From Picocystis sp. L7 (taxonomy: Eukaryota > Chlorophyta > Picocystophyceae > Picocystales > Picocystaceae), in assembly GCA_020975725.1 (NCBI GenBank), contig QXJR01000019.1:1-64000 (forward strand): a stretch of 64,000 nt of DNA. Reading direction: 5' to 3'. Below, in pieces: positions 10,835 through 20,275 of the stretch (its first letter is position 1; each line of letters opens with the position of its first letter). The position numbers and the translations under genes were made by a program. The notes beneath the pieces are model-generated. The model ran no database searches, was not told the origin of the DNA, and worked only from the letters and a program-made list of their open reading frames with translations.

Positions 10835-12976
10835 CTAACACCCAGGAGGCCCTTGCATCGGGCAATCCTGTGAAGGGAGGAGGGCCTCCACACCAGCTCT
10901 CAAGCGCTTCAGACGCAAAGAATTGCTAGCTTCTCTTGCTTTCTGCTTGCTTGTTCTTTCACGCTGATGCTGAAGTTTCAACTGCTCGAATTTGCTGTAT
11001 TGCAAGACTTGTGCACCGGTTGGGACCTGGACTTGTTTGCAGTCCACCTTCACAGCAAGGATGTGCTTGCAAACTCCTTTGTCTTGAAAGATGTAGCAGC
11101 TACAAGTGTTCCTCAAGACTATCCATTTTGATGTACGATTGAAGAAATCTTCCATGCGCTCTTCTTCTACAGGTTGTAGCCCTTGCTGGAGTAGACTACT
11201 GGCCTCCTCAAGTAGAACATTTTGCAATTGCAAGTCTACTTCTTCGACAATTTCTTTCGTAGCTGTGCTAGAGTGCACCAACAACTCCTTCATGACTTGA
11301 TATGCTCTCTCTCTAGCAATCACCAATGCATCATCAATATTTTTCTTCGATGGAAAGAGGATGTACTCTTGCACTTTTTGGCGAAGCACCCAATCACTAC
11401 ACATCATGAAATGATGGACTTCCTCCCACAATTTCAGTTGAATTGAAGAGTCATCACGAGGAAGAAACACATATTCTCGAATCTTTTCTCTCACCAATGA
11501 AGAAATGGCTTTTGTTATTGGTAACAAAGCCTTGTGAAGGTCCATTCTCCTTTGTGTTGCCCTGCTTGGCATGTGCACCCTTTTGAAAGTATTGTTATTG
11601 CTCTCATGCCCTTGGTTGCTCACCGCAAAACCAATAGGTGCATCGCAACGTGCCCAGTATTTGAATGGACCGCCATAGGTGGACTTCCACCAATGAATGA
11701 ACTTGTCATACTTCGCGAATTCCTTCTCGAATTTGTTGAGCAACTTTTCTTTTGTAGATTTGCACGGTGCATACGAAATGCGTCTTATGTAATTTCCAAT
11801 GAGTGTCCCTGTAGCAACAGGAATGTGGTACCTCTTGAACGCTTGTTGGAGGTTGCCATCTACCCGCGACAAATGTGCATAGCAATCTTGTTGATGCCAA
11901 GTGTGCCCCTGTAATTTGAAGAAGTGTTCAACACCAGCATGCAAACCGGCACCTGCATCCTTTAAGACATAAATGCTGTCAAAGAAATGGCTTGCATAGG
12001 TGCCCAAAATTTTCCACAAGGATTGCAAGTGAAACGTTGTAGTTTCCATACTCTCACAAGGCACAATACTATAGACTATAGGGAACCAATGGCCTCCTCT
12101 ATCCGTGATTCCACTAGCCAATAACACAAATGCGTCGTTCGTAAAGATCCGGAAGGTAGCGTCAATAGTCAGTTGTCTTGGTTCGCCAACAACAATGGAT
12201 GCTTTCGCCCATTCCACCATTTTAGGAGTCGAGAAGCTAATCATTAGTGTTTTGAGACGAGTCTCTTCACGGTCTTCACTTGGGGACTTGTAATCAATGA
12301 TGAAACAGTCATGCAACTCATAGGACTTCTCCTCTTTCCACAAGTTATCCTCGATAAACCTTTCCAATTCCGCAACAGTGTTGGAAGGTGCAAGAGCCCT
12401 CCTCTTATATGTTAAGAAGTTCTTGATTTGTTTCTTTTTTATACCATCTAAGTGGATACCACGCAACTCCAAATGACGAATAATCTTTGGCAGCAACATG
12501 TCACTATCCAAAAAGTCGAGCAATGCAACCTTGATGTTGTGTGGCAACCCTGTCGATGATTCCTTCTCATGTTGTGCTTCAACATGAACGTGCGTTCCCT
12601 TTGTCAATAGAGAAAGTCGTCCACACTCTGTTCGCAATAATTTCACCTCCACATGGCAACTGCATTTCTTGGCAGCATTGCAATGCCATCTTCTTAAGAT
12701 AAGTGTTCCATGTTGGTCACGGCGAGGTAACTTTTGCATCGGGTTCTTTGGCCTCTTCACTACCCATTTGCCAATCCCATCACTTTGTAAATGCGACAAT
12801 TCCTTGGAAAGCCAATCTTCCTCACTCTGGGAAAGGAATGTGCATCCTTCCTCACTATCCTCTAAGCATTTGGCACTCTCAATCCAAGAGTTAGAGAATG
12901 AAGTAGGCTGAATCCCATTTTGGGATGCTTGCAATACCAACTGCTCTCTACTAGGTGGCACAATGGAGTCTTGCAT
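10835..12976 (-). CDS. MULE transposase (DDE, CxxH, SWIM zinc finger)
   Basis: Uninterrupted 713-residue protein starting at ATG. It would cut and paste the element by binding its TIRs in the nucleus. An N-terminal zinc-binding region with two cysteines and two histidines (around 99-136, CNAAKKCSC then HVHVEAQH) resembles FLYWCH/WRKY-GCM1-type DNA-binding domains found in MULE transposases. The catalytic core follows: D272 in IDATFRI, D340 in LKDAGAG, the Mutator-specific C-x-x-H (CYAH, 365-368), and a glutamate in GHESNNNTFK that fits the third acidic residue. A SWIM zinc finger (CSC then CKH, about residue 640) closes the protein. All expected motifs are present and there is no internal stop. 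The right TIR lies about 340 bp upstream and may hold the promoter (inference by analogy with MuDR). Confidence 0.93.
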   Translation of the reverse strand: MQDSIVPPSREQLVLQASQNGIQPTSFSNSWIESAKCLEDSEEGCTFLSQSEEDWLSKELSHLQSDGIGKWVVKRPKNPMQKLPRRDQHGTLILRRWHCNAAKKCSCHVEVKLLRTECGRLSLLTKGTHVHVEAQHEKESSTGLPHNIKVALLDFLDSDMLLPKIIRHLELRGIHLDGIKKKQIKNFLTYKRRALAPSNTVAELERFIEDNLWKEEKSYELHDCFIIDYKSPSEDREETRLKTLMISFSTPKMVEWAKASIVVGEPRQLTIDATFRIFTNDAFVLLASGITDRGGHWFPIVYSIVPCESMETTTFHLQSLWKILGTYASHFFDSIYVLKDAGAGLHAGVEHFFKLQGHTWHQQDCYAHLSRVDGNLQQAFKRYHIPVATGTLIGNYIRRISYAPCKSTKEKLLNKFEKEFAKYDKFIHWWKSTYGGPFKYWARCDAPIGFAVSNQGHESNNNTFKRVHMPSRATQRRMDLHKALLPITKAISSLVREKIREYVFLPRDDSSIQLKLWEEVHHFMMCSDWVLRQKVQEYILFPSKKNIDDALVIARERAYQVMKELLVHSSTATKEIVEEVDLQLQNVLLEEASSLLQQGLQPVEEERMEDFFNRTSKWIVLRNTCSCYIFQDKGVCKHILAVKVDCKQVQVPTGAQVLQYSKFEQLKLQHQRERTSKQKAREASNSLRLKRLRAGVEALLPSQDCPMQGPPGC

Positions 12977-13314
12977 GTCTTTTCAGAAAATCTTTGTATC
13001 AGAGGTCAGCAACAATAATGGAAGTGCAAATGCTCGCTGGTAGTAAACCTGCAGCAATGCGCACGGGTCATCTACAGAATTTACACGGTATTCCGTGCAC
13101 TCACATTCAAAAGTTTAGAAGGCGGGAAAATGGAAGAGAAGTAGGAAGTGTATCGTCCTTGCTTGAGTTCAAAGAGCACCTGCCTAGCGAACAATCACAA
13201 GCACAGAGAAGGGTTACATGAACCCAATCACATCAGTTAGTACAAGGTACTCCTTCAAGGAATCGAGTGATACTCAACTCTCCGACTACCAATCCCTGGC
13301 ACTTTCCTCTCTAA

Positions 13315-13959
13315 GGCACGTTTGTTGTAGCGCGCTCTTCTTTTCTTTTTTAATCCTTTCTTCCCTCTACTTTTGCTGGCATGCTCCCCTGTCGACCCTC
13401 TCCCCCCTCTCCGCCCCGCCATGTCGCACCTGCACGGCGTGGTTCCCGTCTCCCTGGACGCGTGTTTGTCCCTTGCAACCCCCCTGGGGCGTGCATTGGC
13501 AGCACGATTCTGTGCACCTGCCACAAAACCGCCCTGCGGACGCACGCTCGAAAACCCTCCTCACGCCCTCCCCTCCTTTCCTTTTCCTCTCCGCGTTCTC
13601 CTTCCTCCTTCTTCCGTGCTTCCAGCGCTTTGTCTCTCCGCCATTCGTCCAGTGTTCTCGTGTCTTGTCACGTTCCGCACGTCACGCCGTCGCATCTGAA
13701 GGATCGGTCGTCAGGTTTTGGTCGGCCGACGAGGCAACCCTGTCTTTACCCCTGGAACCGTTCTCGATGGGATCGGTCGAAGTTTTCCGATCCATCGGGA
13801 AGCACAGTAAGGAAGGGTCCCCTTTCCACCCGGGTCGAACCGGTCTCTTCGTAAACACTGGGTTAAGTCGATCGAGTGGGGTGCATCTGTTCGAAAGTGC
13901 ATCTGGAGGGGGGGGGACCGAAATTCAGCCCTTTGGGGGACCATTTTTCAGTCGCTTCC
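13315..13959 (-). repeat. Right terminal inverted repeat of the MULE
   Basis: Inverted copy of 10174-10818, same length, including an identical run of nine G/C in the poly-C tract. It is followed directly by the right copy of the 11-bp target duplication. 12977-13314, between it and the transposase start, is the probable 5' leader and shows no other feature. Confidence 0.93.
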
Positions 13960-14365
13960 CCCCCCCCCACCCCCCCGCGCGCCCGACGGGGTGGGATGCG
14001 CCCCACGCGCGATGGCGATGGAGGGGCCCCGCCGACGCCCCCACCCCGCTCCCCGACCGAAAGGACGCCCACGAACGAGGTCCCGGGGCGATGGCGGGTT
14101 CCGCGCCCCCCAACCCGAATCCCCCACGCCCGAAAAAAAGAAGGAACGAACGAAGGACGGGGAGCTGCCCCACGAGAAGCGGAAGAAAAAAAGGGGGGCA
14201 CGGACGATTTCAAAAAGGGGGGCAAGCATCTACTTTGCGCAACTCAGCTTAGCTCGACCTCCAGCAACTACTTTGCGCAACTCAGCTTAGCTCGAACCGT
14301 TTTGGAGCGGAAATCTTCAATACCTAATACCTAAGGGTACCCAATCGCAGTCGCAAAAGGCCTCT
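13960..14365. repeat. 1.6-kb satellite spacer, copy 3, right part, with altered tail
   Basis: Spacer homology resumes at the C-tract (A, C7, GCGCGCCC) and continues to about 14255. The tail then differs from copies 1 and 2: a 27-bp stretch starting CTACTTTGCGCAACTC is present twice, 41 bp apart, and the terminal module reads CCTAATACCTAAGGG then CAATCGCAGTCGCAAAAGG. No 55-bp array follows, so this is the right border of the satellite block. Confidence 0.85.
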
Positions 14366-14762
14366 ACCTTCCGATAGAAGCGCTTGAATACCCCCTTGCT
14401 TATGTGGGTCGAACGGAATTACCGGATGCAAATGCCCCCCTTATATTATGCATTCTGATTGGTCGAAACTCCTTTCGTTTCCTCATTTTCATTGGTCGAG
14501 GCCCGCTGTTTTTCCTCGACGGGTGTGCAGGTACTTGAACGGTGAAGTTCGATCGAACGGGTCGCCCCGGTGATTCCAACGCCACGCCCCGCCGAGGCGC
14601 CCCAACCGATCGGGATTCCTTCCCATTCCTATCGACTACGGACAGTGTGTTGAGGGGACCGCGTTTTTTTCGACGGGGCGAGAGGAGGGAATCCCTTATC
14701 ATAGGATCGGGATTCCGCTTTCTACACCGTACCGAGTTTGGAAGGTCGATACGGTTCATACC
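14366..14762. other. Satellite border to retroelement fossil; no gene
   Basis: About 400 bp without a convincing coding region. It contains two ATTGGTCGA motifs (near 14458 and 14492), i.e. CCAAT boxes on the minus strand, and ends with a degenerate telomere-like CCCTAATCCCTAATG near 14761. That end resembles the module ending each spacer. Function unknown. Confidence 0.5.
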
Positions 14763-16786
14763 CTAATCCCTAATGTTTCCTCGCGCATGCGCAAAACCGG
14801 TATAAATCAGTCGGTCCAGCCGGTACTGATCGCTGTGGTCTAGCTCCCATTCATCGCTGACTTTTGTCCGCATGTGGTCAAGGTCTGCTTCTTCATCGAT
14901 AATTTCTGGTTTGGGATCCAGAGGCTGTATCATAAGCAATAGATAGCCTGGGTCCTGTACCGCCTTCCGAGCTTCGCATCTAGGGACGATTAAGTCCAGC
15001 TTTCTGGATGCGATGAACTGGTGATCTCCATACAAAGTGTGCTTTCTGCCATTACTGTTCTTTAAGACCATTCGGTGGTTCTGCCAGTCTAGGGTCACCA
15101 GGTGTTTGTCACAGAAGGTCCCCCCTAATATGCAATCAAATGTCTCCAATGGTGCAACTGCGAAGGGTACTTGACCACGGAAGCCATCGATCGTAAAGGT
15201 GGCCTGAATTACTGGGGCTGTATGAACCTGCTGGCCTACGGCTACGGTGAACTGCACGGCATCGCCAGTGTTCTTCCAGGTCACCCCTGCTGGGTCAGTG
15301 GACTGCAGTTCATGAAATACTTTCTCGCTGATGAATGAGTAGCTTGCTAATGTATCAAGGTAGGCTTGTGTCCTGATTTTGTTCGTCTTCTTTCCAAAGT
15401 AAGTTTCTGCAGCTAGGAATTCCTGTCTAGGCCTTACATTACTCAATGAGTTCAGGCAGACAGGAGTCCTTTCATTGGTAACCGGGGCTGCTGCTGGTTT
15501 CGCTCCCGGCTCCGCTCCGGTAACCTGGGTCACCGGGCGGAGTGTACTCAGTTTTTTGGGGCACCCATAACAGATGCCATTTTGCATGAGGACTGATCAT
15601 GGCCGTAACGACGGCAGCGTTGGCACAGCCCGTGCGCAAGGCACATGTTCTTCTCTTCCTGGGACAGCTTGGCTCCGAGCGGCTTGTTCGATAGCCGAGT
15701 CTGCACCTTTATGATAGCACTCTTCTGCCCTTCATCGAGATCATCGAATCGCTTTCGCTCTCTCCTTGCGGAGCCGCTGTCCTGAGTATCCTTCGATGGC
15801 GCCGGCATCGCAGCAGCTACTGGCCTTCGCATAGATTCCAAACGGGGACGGTGATCACTGTTGCGACGGGCAGTTGCGTAGCGATTCGTCCATTGATCAT
15901 CAGCTGTCTTGGTCTCTTTGCGGGGCTGTTCAGCAGCTTCCTTTTCTAGCTTGAATATGACTGATGCTAAGTTTCCTGGTTCCATGTCAGGAACTTTATC
16001 CACATCAATCAGGTGGTCCAGGTGCTTATACAATGCTCGCTGGAGGTAGGCTGGCAGTCCATGCTGCAGCCTTGCTGATATATCATTCTCCGTTAGCGTA
16101 CGGCATACAGGAGATGTACTTGCGTTGACGACGAATGTCAATTGCACCAGCAGGTTCAGAAACTGTAAAGCATTTTCGCCCCGGCGCATACGGGTAGTAT
16201 GAAATTCGCGCCATGCTTCGGGGCCTGGGTCTTGATTCTGGAACGTACGGCGGAGGTAAGCGTACAATTCTTCCACTGATTTGAGGGCACCTGGATCGCG
16301 CATAATGAGATTCTGCACCATTGATTTTGCTGTGCCTCCCAAAGCTTGACTGATCGCAAGTACCAACTGCTCTTTCGGACGGTCGAGAGCGTATGCTTGG
16401 CACCAACACACAACATCACGATACCAGTAAGTTAAAGCATATGGATTTTCATCAAGCTCCAGTCCAGTAAATTTTTCAGGCTTCTCCAGGGAGACCTTTT
16501 GTATGTTCTTTGAGTCCTGGAGGGCTGTTCCATACAATGTGGTGAGATGAGGAAGTCCCTCTTCCTCGGAGGGCGCATGCGTCCCTCCTACACTTGTCAC
16601 TTGCTGATTTTCTTGGTTCTCATCGGTGATATTTTGTTCTTCACCATCAGTTGGATTTGTTTGCAAGGCTTCAAGCTGACCTTCGAGCTCAGCAATGCGC
16701 TCTTGGAGCGTGCTTCGCATGGCTCGTTCTTCTTCCAAGTCCCTACGGAGCGAACCCATTCGAGTTGTGTGCTCCGGATCTTCCAT
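14763..16786 (-). mobile_element. Partial LTR-retrotransposon fossil: gag and protease regions
   Basis: Fossil of a Ty3/Gypsy-like element on the minus strand. The gag part (16786-15548) starts at ATG and has an N-terminal coiled coil, a retrotransposon capsid-type helical domain in the middle, and a CCHC zinc knuckle (CQRC then GH then C) at its end. The adjoining region (15587-14763), in another frame with a short overlap, resembles a retropepsin-type aspartic protease, with a DCILGGTF block like the Gypsy ILG signature. Gag/pol families commonly use frameshifting at such overlaps. No reverse transcriptase, RNase H or integrase was recognised, and no LTR pair was found by eye, so the copy is incomplete. 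Age cannot be estimated without LTRs. Confidence 0.8.
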
Positions 16787-18136
16787 TTACTTGAACGTAC
16801 GGCAGTCTTCTCTCAAGTACAAGCTTAGACAGTGTTGCAAAAGCGTCCGTGAGTTTTGGACACTCACACACGTGCCTTGGAGGAGAGCGTGTGACGGGAA
16901 GGAGCCGGTGCACCGGTCTTGGGCGAGGGTCCTCGCACTCGCGGACAAAGTCCCCTTCTAGCCGGCTCGAGGCGTGGTGTCTAGCGAGGTCGACCTCCTG
17001 GTGGTTGGGCAAGCGCGTAGGCCTCAGCAAGCCGTCGAGAGAGGACGGAAGGAGGCGCGCTTGTGGTTGGCAAACTCAAATTCTATCTCAAAGCAAAGAG
17101 GGATGATAGGTCTACCTCTCTCACCGCCTCTCACTGTCGGTTGGAATTGGAGCAAAGGGGGTGTCTTGTCCGCCTTCGTCCTCCTCTAAGTCACACCTGA
17201 CCGTCCATTTTGCTCGCCCCGGGGCGACTGTGAGCTGTCACTTGTTCGGCACCGTTCAGCCCCCTCAGGCCCACCCCTCACAATTGTGGATTGGGACGGG
17301 GTCGGCTGGTTCCCTTCGGTCTGTCTCGATCAAAGTCCCCGGTTCCCCTTACAAGAAGCCCGTTCTGATCGGGGGCGACCGTGCTTCAATGCGACGGGGG
17401 GAAACTGGTTATGGTTCCGGAACGGTACTGTCGTTGTATTCCAAAGGGATATCAGATCCCTTACTCAATGGGTAGCCCCGATGGTTCGGACCCGTAAGCC
17501 AGGGTCTTGACGGACCCTGGTGGGCCTCGTTCACAGGAGGAGGCCCCTGCCCTATGCAACACTACGAAGCGTGCTCATGCGGGTTGCATGGTCGCTCTCC
17601 TCCATAGTTCGGCGAGTAGAAGTTTTTCAAAAGCTCAAGCTTCGACAGTGTTACATAGCGTCGGTGAAGGACGTTGGACACACGGTTTGCTCCTGGAAAC
17701 TTCGGCCCCTCACGAAATGGAGGCGGTTTCTGCTTCCTTGGGGCGACGCAATTCTCGTTGGCGAGAGCGGTGTCCGTCCCTTTTTTGGCTCGGTGGTGCC
17801 TCCTTCGGCACTTGGAGAGACTTGGAGCGCTGCTTCTCATGCGCGGAAAGTGCTGATGGCTCGCGAAAATCCGTGGGAGAGGCGCCGTGGACGTCGTGGG
17901 GTCAAGCAAGTTCTCGGGGACGACGTCCTCATCTGCGGTAGAGAATAAACTCCCACAGAAGGATCTTGCACCCCTTTTCTCAATACTATTCCGTCCGAGT
18001 AGCCGGGGGATTAGTCCGGGGCTCACTCAATTGACCGGCCGATTGTCGGGGTCCTGCCCCTCACTGCTCCTGGAACTCTAGGGGCATGGCTTCATAGGAG
18101 AGCCAGGCCTACCCGACGTAACATCATGAACCTGAA
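16787..18136. other. Intergenic region, possible retroelement leader remnants
   Basis: No gene supported. A ~46-bp stretch just upstream of the gag start (AAGCTTAGACAGTGTT, about 16824) recurs in diverged form near 17636 (AAGCTTCGACAGTGTT), suggesting remnants of a second leader or LTR-type sequence. The 17150-17530 part is rich in short G- and C-runs. Open frames here are short and of biased composition. Confidence 0.45.
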
Positions 18137-20275
18137 TCATTCTCCTATTCTAGTTTTCTTAACTCTGGTTGTGTTGCGGCAAAATGTCAAGTCCATGACA
18201 TCCACATGTTCCAAATCTGGGGTTGGTCCAAATAATCCAAGTTTCATTCCACAGAGATAAGTAGGAGAAACGGTAGCGCTTAGATCATAGTCAAAAGTCC
18301 AGCCCTCATACGCTTGATCTACAAGCATCGAGCCTACCAAAACCTTTGAACCATTGTTTGCAATATGGACACCTCGTAAAGATGACTGGGTCGAGCATAG
18401 TGTGTTTACTCTTGCTACTCCACATACTTTGTCGATGTAGTCTTCCCCCAAGTTGTCTAACTCTTGACTGGGTAATTCACCTTCATCAAAAGTATGACCA
18501 TATGCTCCTCTGCTGAGGCCGTCAAACCATAGTTCCAAGCCATCTAGGAAGGTTCCACTGCTCCAGGCTTTCAGCCTGGTCAAATTTCCGCCTTCTGCAT
18601 ACTCGTTGTAGTACTCTTTTTTGTTTTCAAGGTTACCTACGCGCCCTGTGTGGTACACGACTGTCGCATTTTCAGGTGTGTTTGTATTATTCGGTACAAG
18701 AAGAGACCACAAGCTAGCAGCATCCACAAAATCCTCCAGCTTTACCTTCAGATTAAAAACTGCCTTTCTCAATACCATATCGTAGAGTACTGTGTGCACA
18801 AAGTGGTAATGTTCATCACGGTCGTTAGCAAAGAAGTATGCCTTACTTGCCCAGCCTGTCCCCTCATCGATGAGCTTTATGTTGCCACATTTTTTTGACC
18901 ATGGAGGAGAGGGAACGTCTTTGCAGTGAAATATACCTCTTTTCTCCTCAAAGCGAATCTGCTGCTTTCGTAGTTCCAATGCATGCTCAAGAATTTTTGG
19001 AGGCATAGCTTGAAGCTTGGCGACGGATTCCTTCAAGATCGTCACAAGCTCATTGTACGTTTCTTGGGGCAATGGCTCGCCATTGATTTCCTCATAGGAC
19101 AAAATTTCTTGCAACCGCCATGACAAATAAGATGTACCGTACGGTATAATAAAGGTCAGACCTCCCACTGGATTAGATTCATCCGTGAAGAAGCCAAACC
19201 AGGACGCCATTGCCGTCTTGACCGAATAGAATGTTCTGCCCTTTACGGTGGTGCCGTTGGGATAGACATAATAATCACGGACATCTTCCCCGATCCCGAC
19301 CATTGCATTCCTCAACTGGCGTATCTTCTCATTATCTATCGCATCACGAATCTCCCCAGCCACGTACTTCTCCACATATACCCGTATCTCCTCCCACTTG
19401 TCCTTGGCGCTCATGTCCTTCGAAGACATCAATGCAGTGGATAGGTTGATTGCAATACGTAGCATGGTTACTGGAATAGCTGCACCTGGTATCAAACCTA
19501 AGTAGGAAATTCCAGACATGAGTAATGCAAGTCCAACAGTTTCTGGGTCAGGAACTCTCCCTTCTTTCCAGCGCTTGACACGCGGGGAGCACAGAGGTTG
19601 CTCTCCAAGAAGTGTGCTCTGGGTATTGTAATCCATGGTCCACCCCGGTGAACAGTTGCTAAGATCTTGAATGCATGCAAGTACCTCTGGATGGTCATGA
19701 GCAGCGATATAAAACTGGATCATGCATGGTCTTTCCAAACGTTCAAGGCGAGCTTCAGCTTGAGCCATGTTTTCTGATATCCCTACTTCATCCGAGAAGT
19801 GAACCTCCAGAGACACTTTTGCATGACCCTGAATTCCAGCATCACTAGATAGAGAAAGGACAGAGAAATTATAGTGCACTGTTACTGGCTCGCTATTTCC
19901 TGGTTCAGATGGGAGCTCATACAGGACTGCTTGTATGGCGCCTTCATCTGAGGAAAGGGTCTTGTTGAGTAGTCGAAGGATGGTGTCTCGGGTCAATTTC
20001 CTGGCTCCCATCGAAATCCCGTTGTGTCCAGCCCGAGCGAGGCCATGCCATCCCACTTGTTCAAGATGAAGTTGCAAGTGGCCTTCGTCAGGTAAAATCT
20101 CTAAACCAACGGAGGGACCCAGCAATTCCAAGGATAGCACATCTGTTGGCACCTGGCTTGATTCCTTCCCGTCTTTTCCCCTCTCATGGGCGTACAATGT
20201 CGTCAGGGTCACTGCCCAGGCGAGGATGAGTGCGCAAATGACGCCCCAAACGACATGCACGCGTTTGCGTTCCAT
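18137..20275 (-). CDS. Membrane-anchored protein with Cry-like helical domain and jacalin-like C-terminus (putative)
   Basis: Single-exon protein of 712 residues. The open frame extends further but only from TTG; the first ATG (20275) directly precedes a basic stretch and one hydrophobic segment (about 8-28), a type II signal anchor, so the bulk should face the lumen or cell exterior. Residues ~245-430 are mostly helical: a hydrophobic hairpin (GLIPGAAIPVTMLRIA), then W-x2-I-x3-VEKYVAGEIRDAIDNEKIRQLRNAM-type sequence whose spacing resembles helices 2-3 of the Cry delta-endotoxin pore-forming domain. Residues ~560-700 (GTFLDGLELWFDG, DYIDKVCG, IANNG) resemble a jacalin-like lectin sheet. Such domains occur in some protist proteins; here both assignments are my inference from pattern. 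Several N-x-S/T sites and paired cysteines fit an exported protein. No broken positions seen. Confidence 0.6.
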   Translation of the reverse strand: MERKRVHVVWGVICALILAWAVTLTTLYAHERGKDGKESSQVPTDVLSLELLGPSVGLEILPDEGHLQLHLEQVGWHGLARAGHNGISMGARKLTRDTILRLLNKTLSSDEGAIQAVLYELPSEPGNSEPVTVHYNFSVLSLSSDAGIQGHAKVSLEVHFSDEVGISENMAQAEARLERLERPCMIQFYIAAHDHPEVLACIQDLSNCSPGWTMDYNTQSTLLGEQPLCSPRVKRWKEGRVPDPETVGLALLMSGISYLGLIPGAAIPVTMLRIAINLSTALMSSKDMSAKDKWEEIRVYVEKYVAGEIRDAIDNEKIRQLRNAMVGIGEDVRDYYVYPNGTTVKGRTFYSVKTAMASWFGFFTDESNPVGGLTFIIPYGTSYLSWRLQEILSYEEINGEPLPQETYNELVTILKESVAKLQAMPPKILEHALELRKQQIRFEEKRGIFHCKDVPSPPWSKKCGNIKLIDEGTGWASKAYFFANDRDEHYHFVHTVLYDMVLRKAVFNLKVKLEDFVDAASLWSLLVPNNTNTPENATVVYHTGRVGNLENKKEYYNEYAEGGNLTRLKAWSSGTFLDGLELWFDGLSRGAYGHTFDEGELPSQELDNLGEDYIDKVCGVARVNTLCSTQSSLRGVHIANNGSKVLVGSMLVDQAYEGWTFDYDLSATVSPTYLCGMKLGLFGPTPDLEHVDVMDLTFCRNTTRVKKTRIGE

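Larger units (their letters stand above)
10174..13959 (-). mobile_element. Mutator-like DNA transposon with 645-bp TIRs
   Basis: A complete 3786-bp element inserted in spacer copy 3. Its ends are inverted repeats of 645 bp each (10174-10818 and 13315-13959) beginning GGAAGCGACTGAAAAATGG. I found one difference between them (TTTTCAAGC in the left, TTTTCGAGC in the right read on the same strand), which implies a recent insertion. It is flanked by an 11-bp direct repeat (nine C, A, C at 10163-10173 and 13960-13970), the size typical of the Mutator superfamily. Sister spacer copy 2 preserves the empty site. A single transposase gene on the minus strand fills the interior, so the element looks autonomous. 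Confidence 0.93.
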
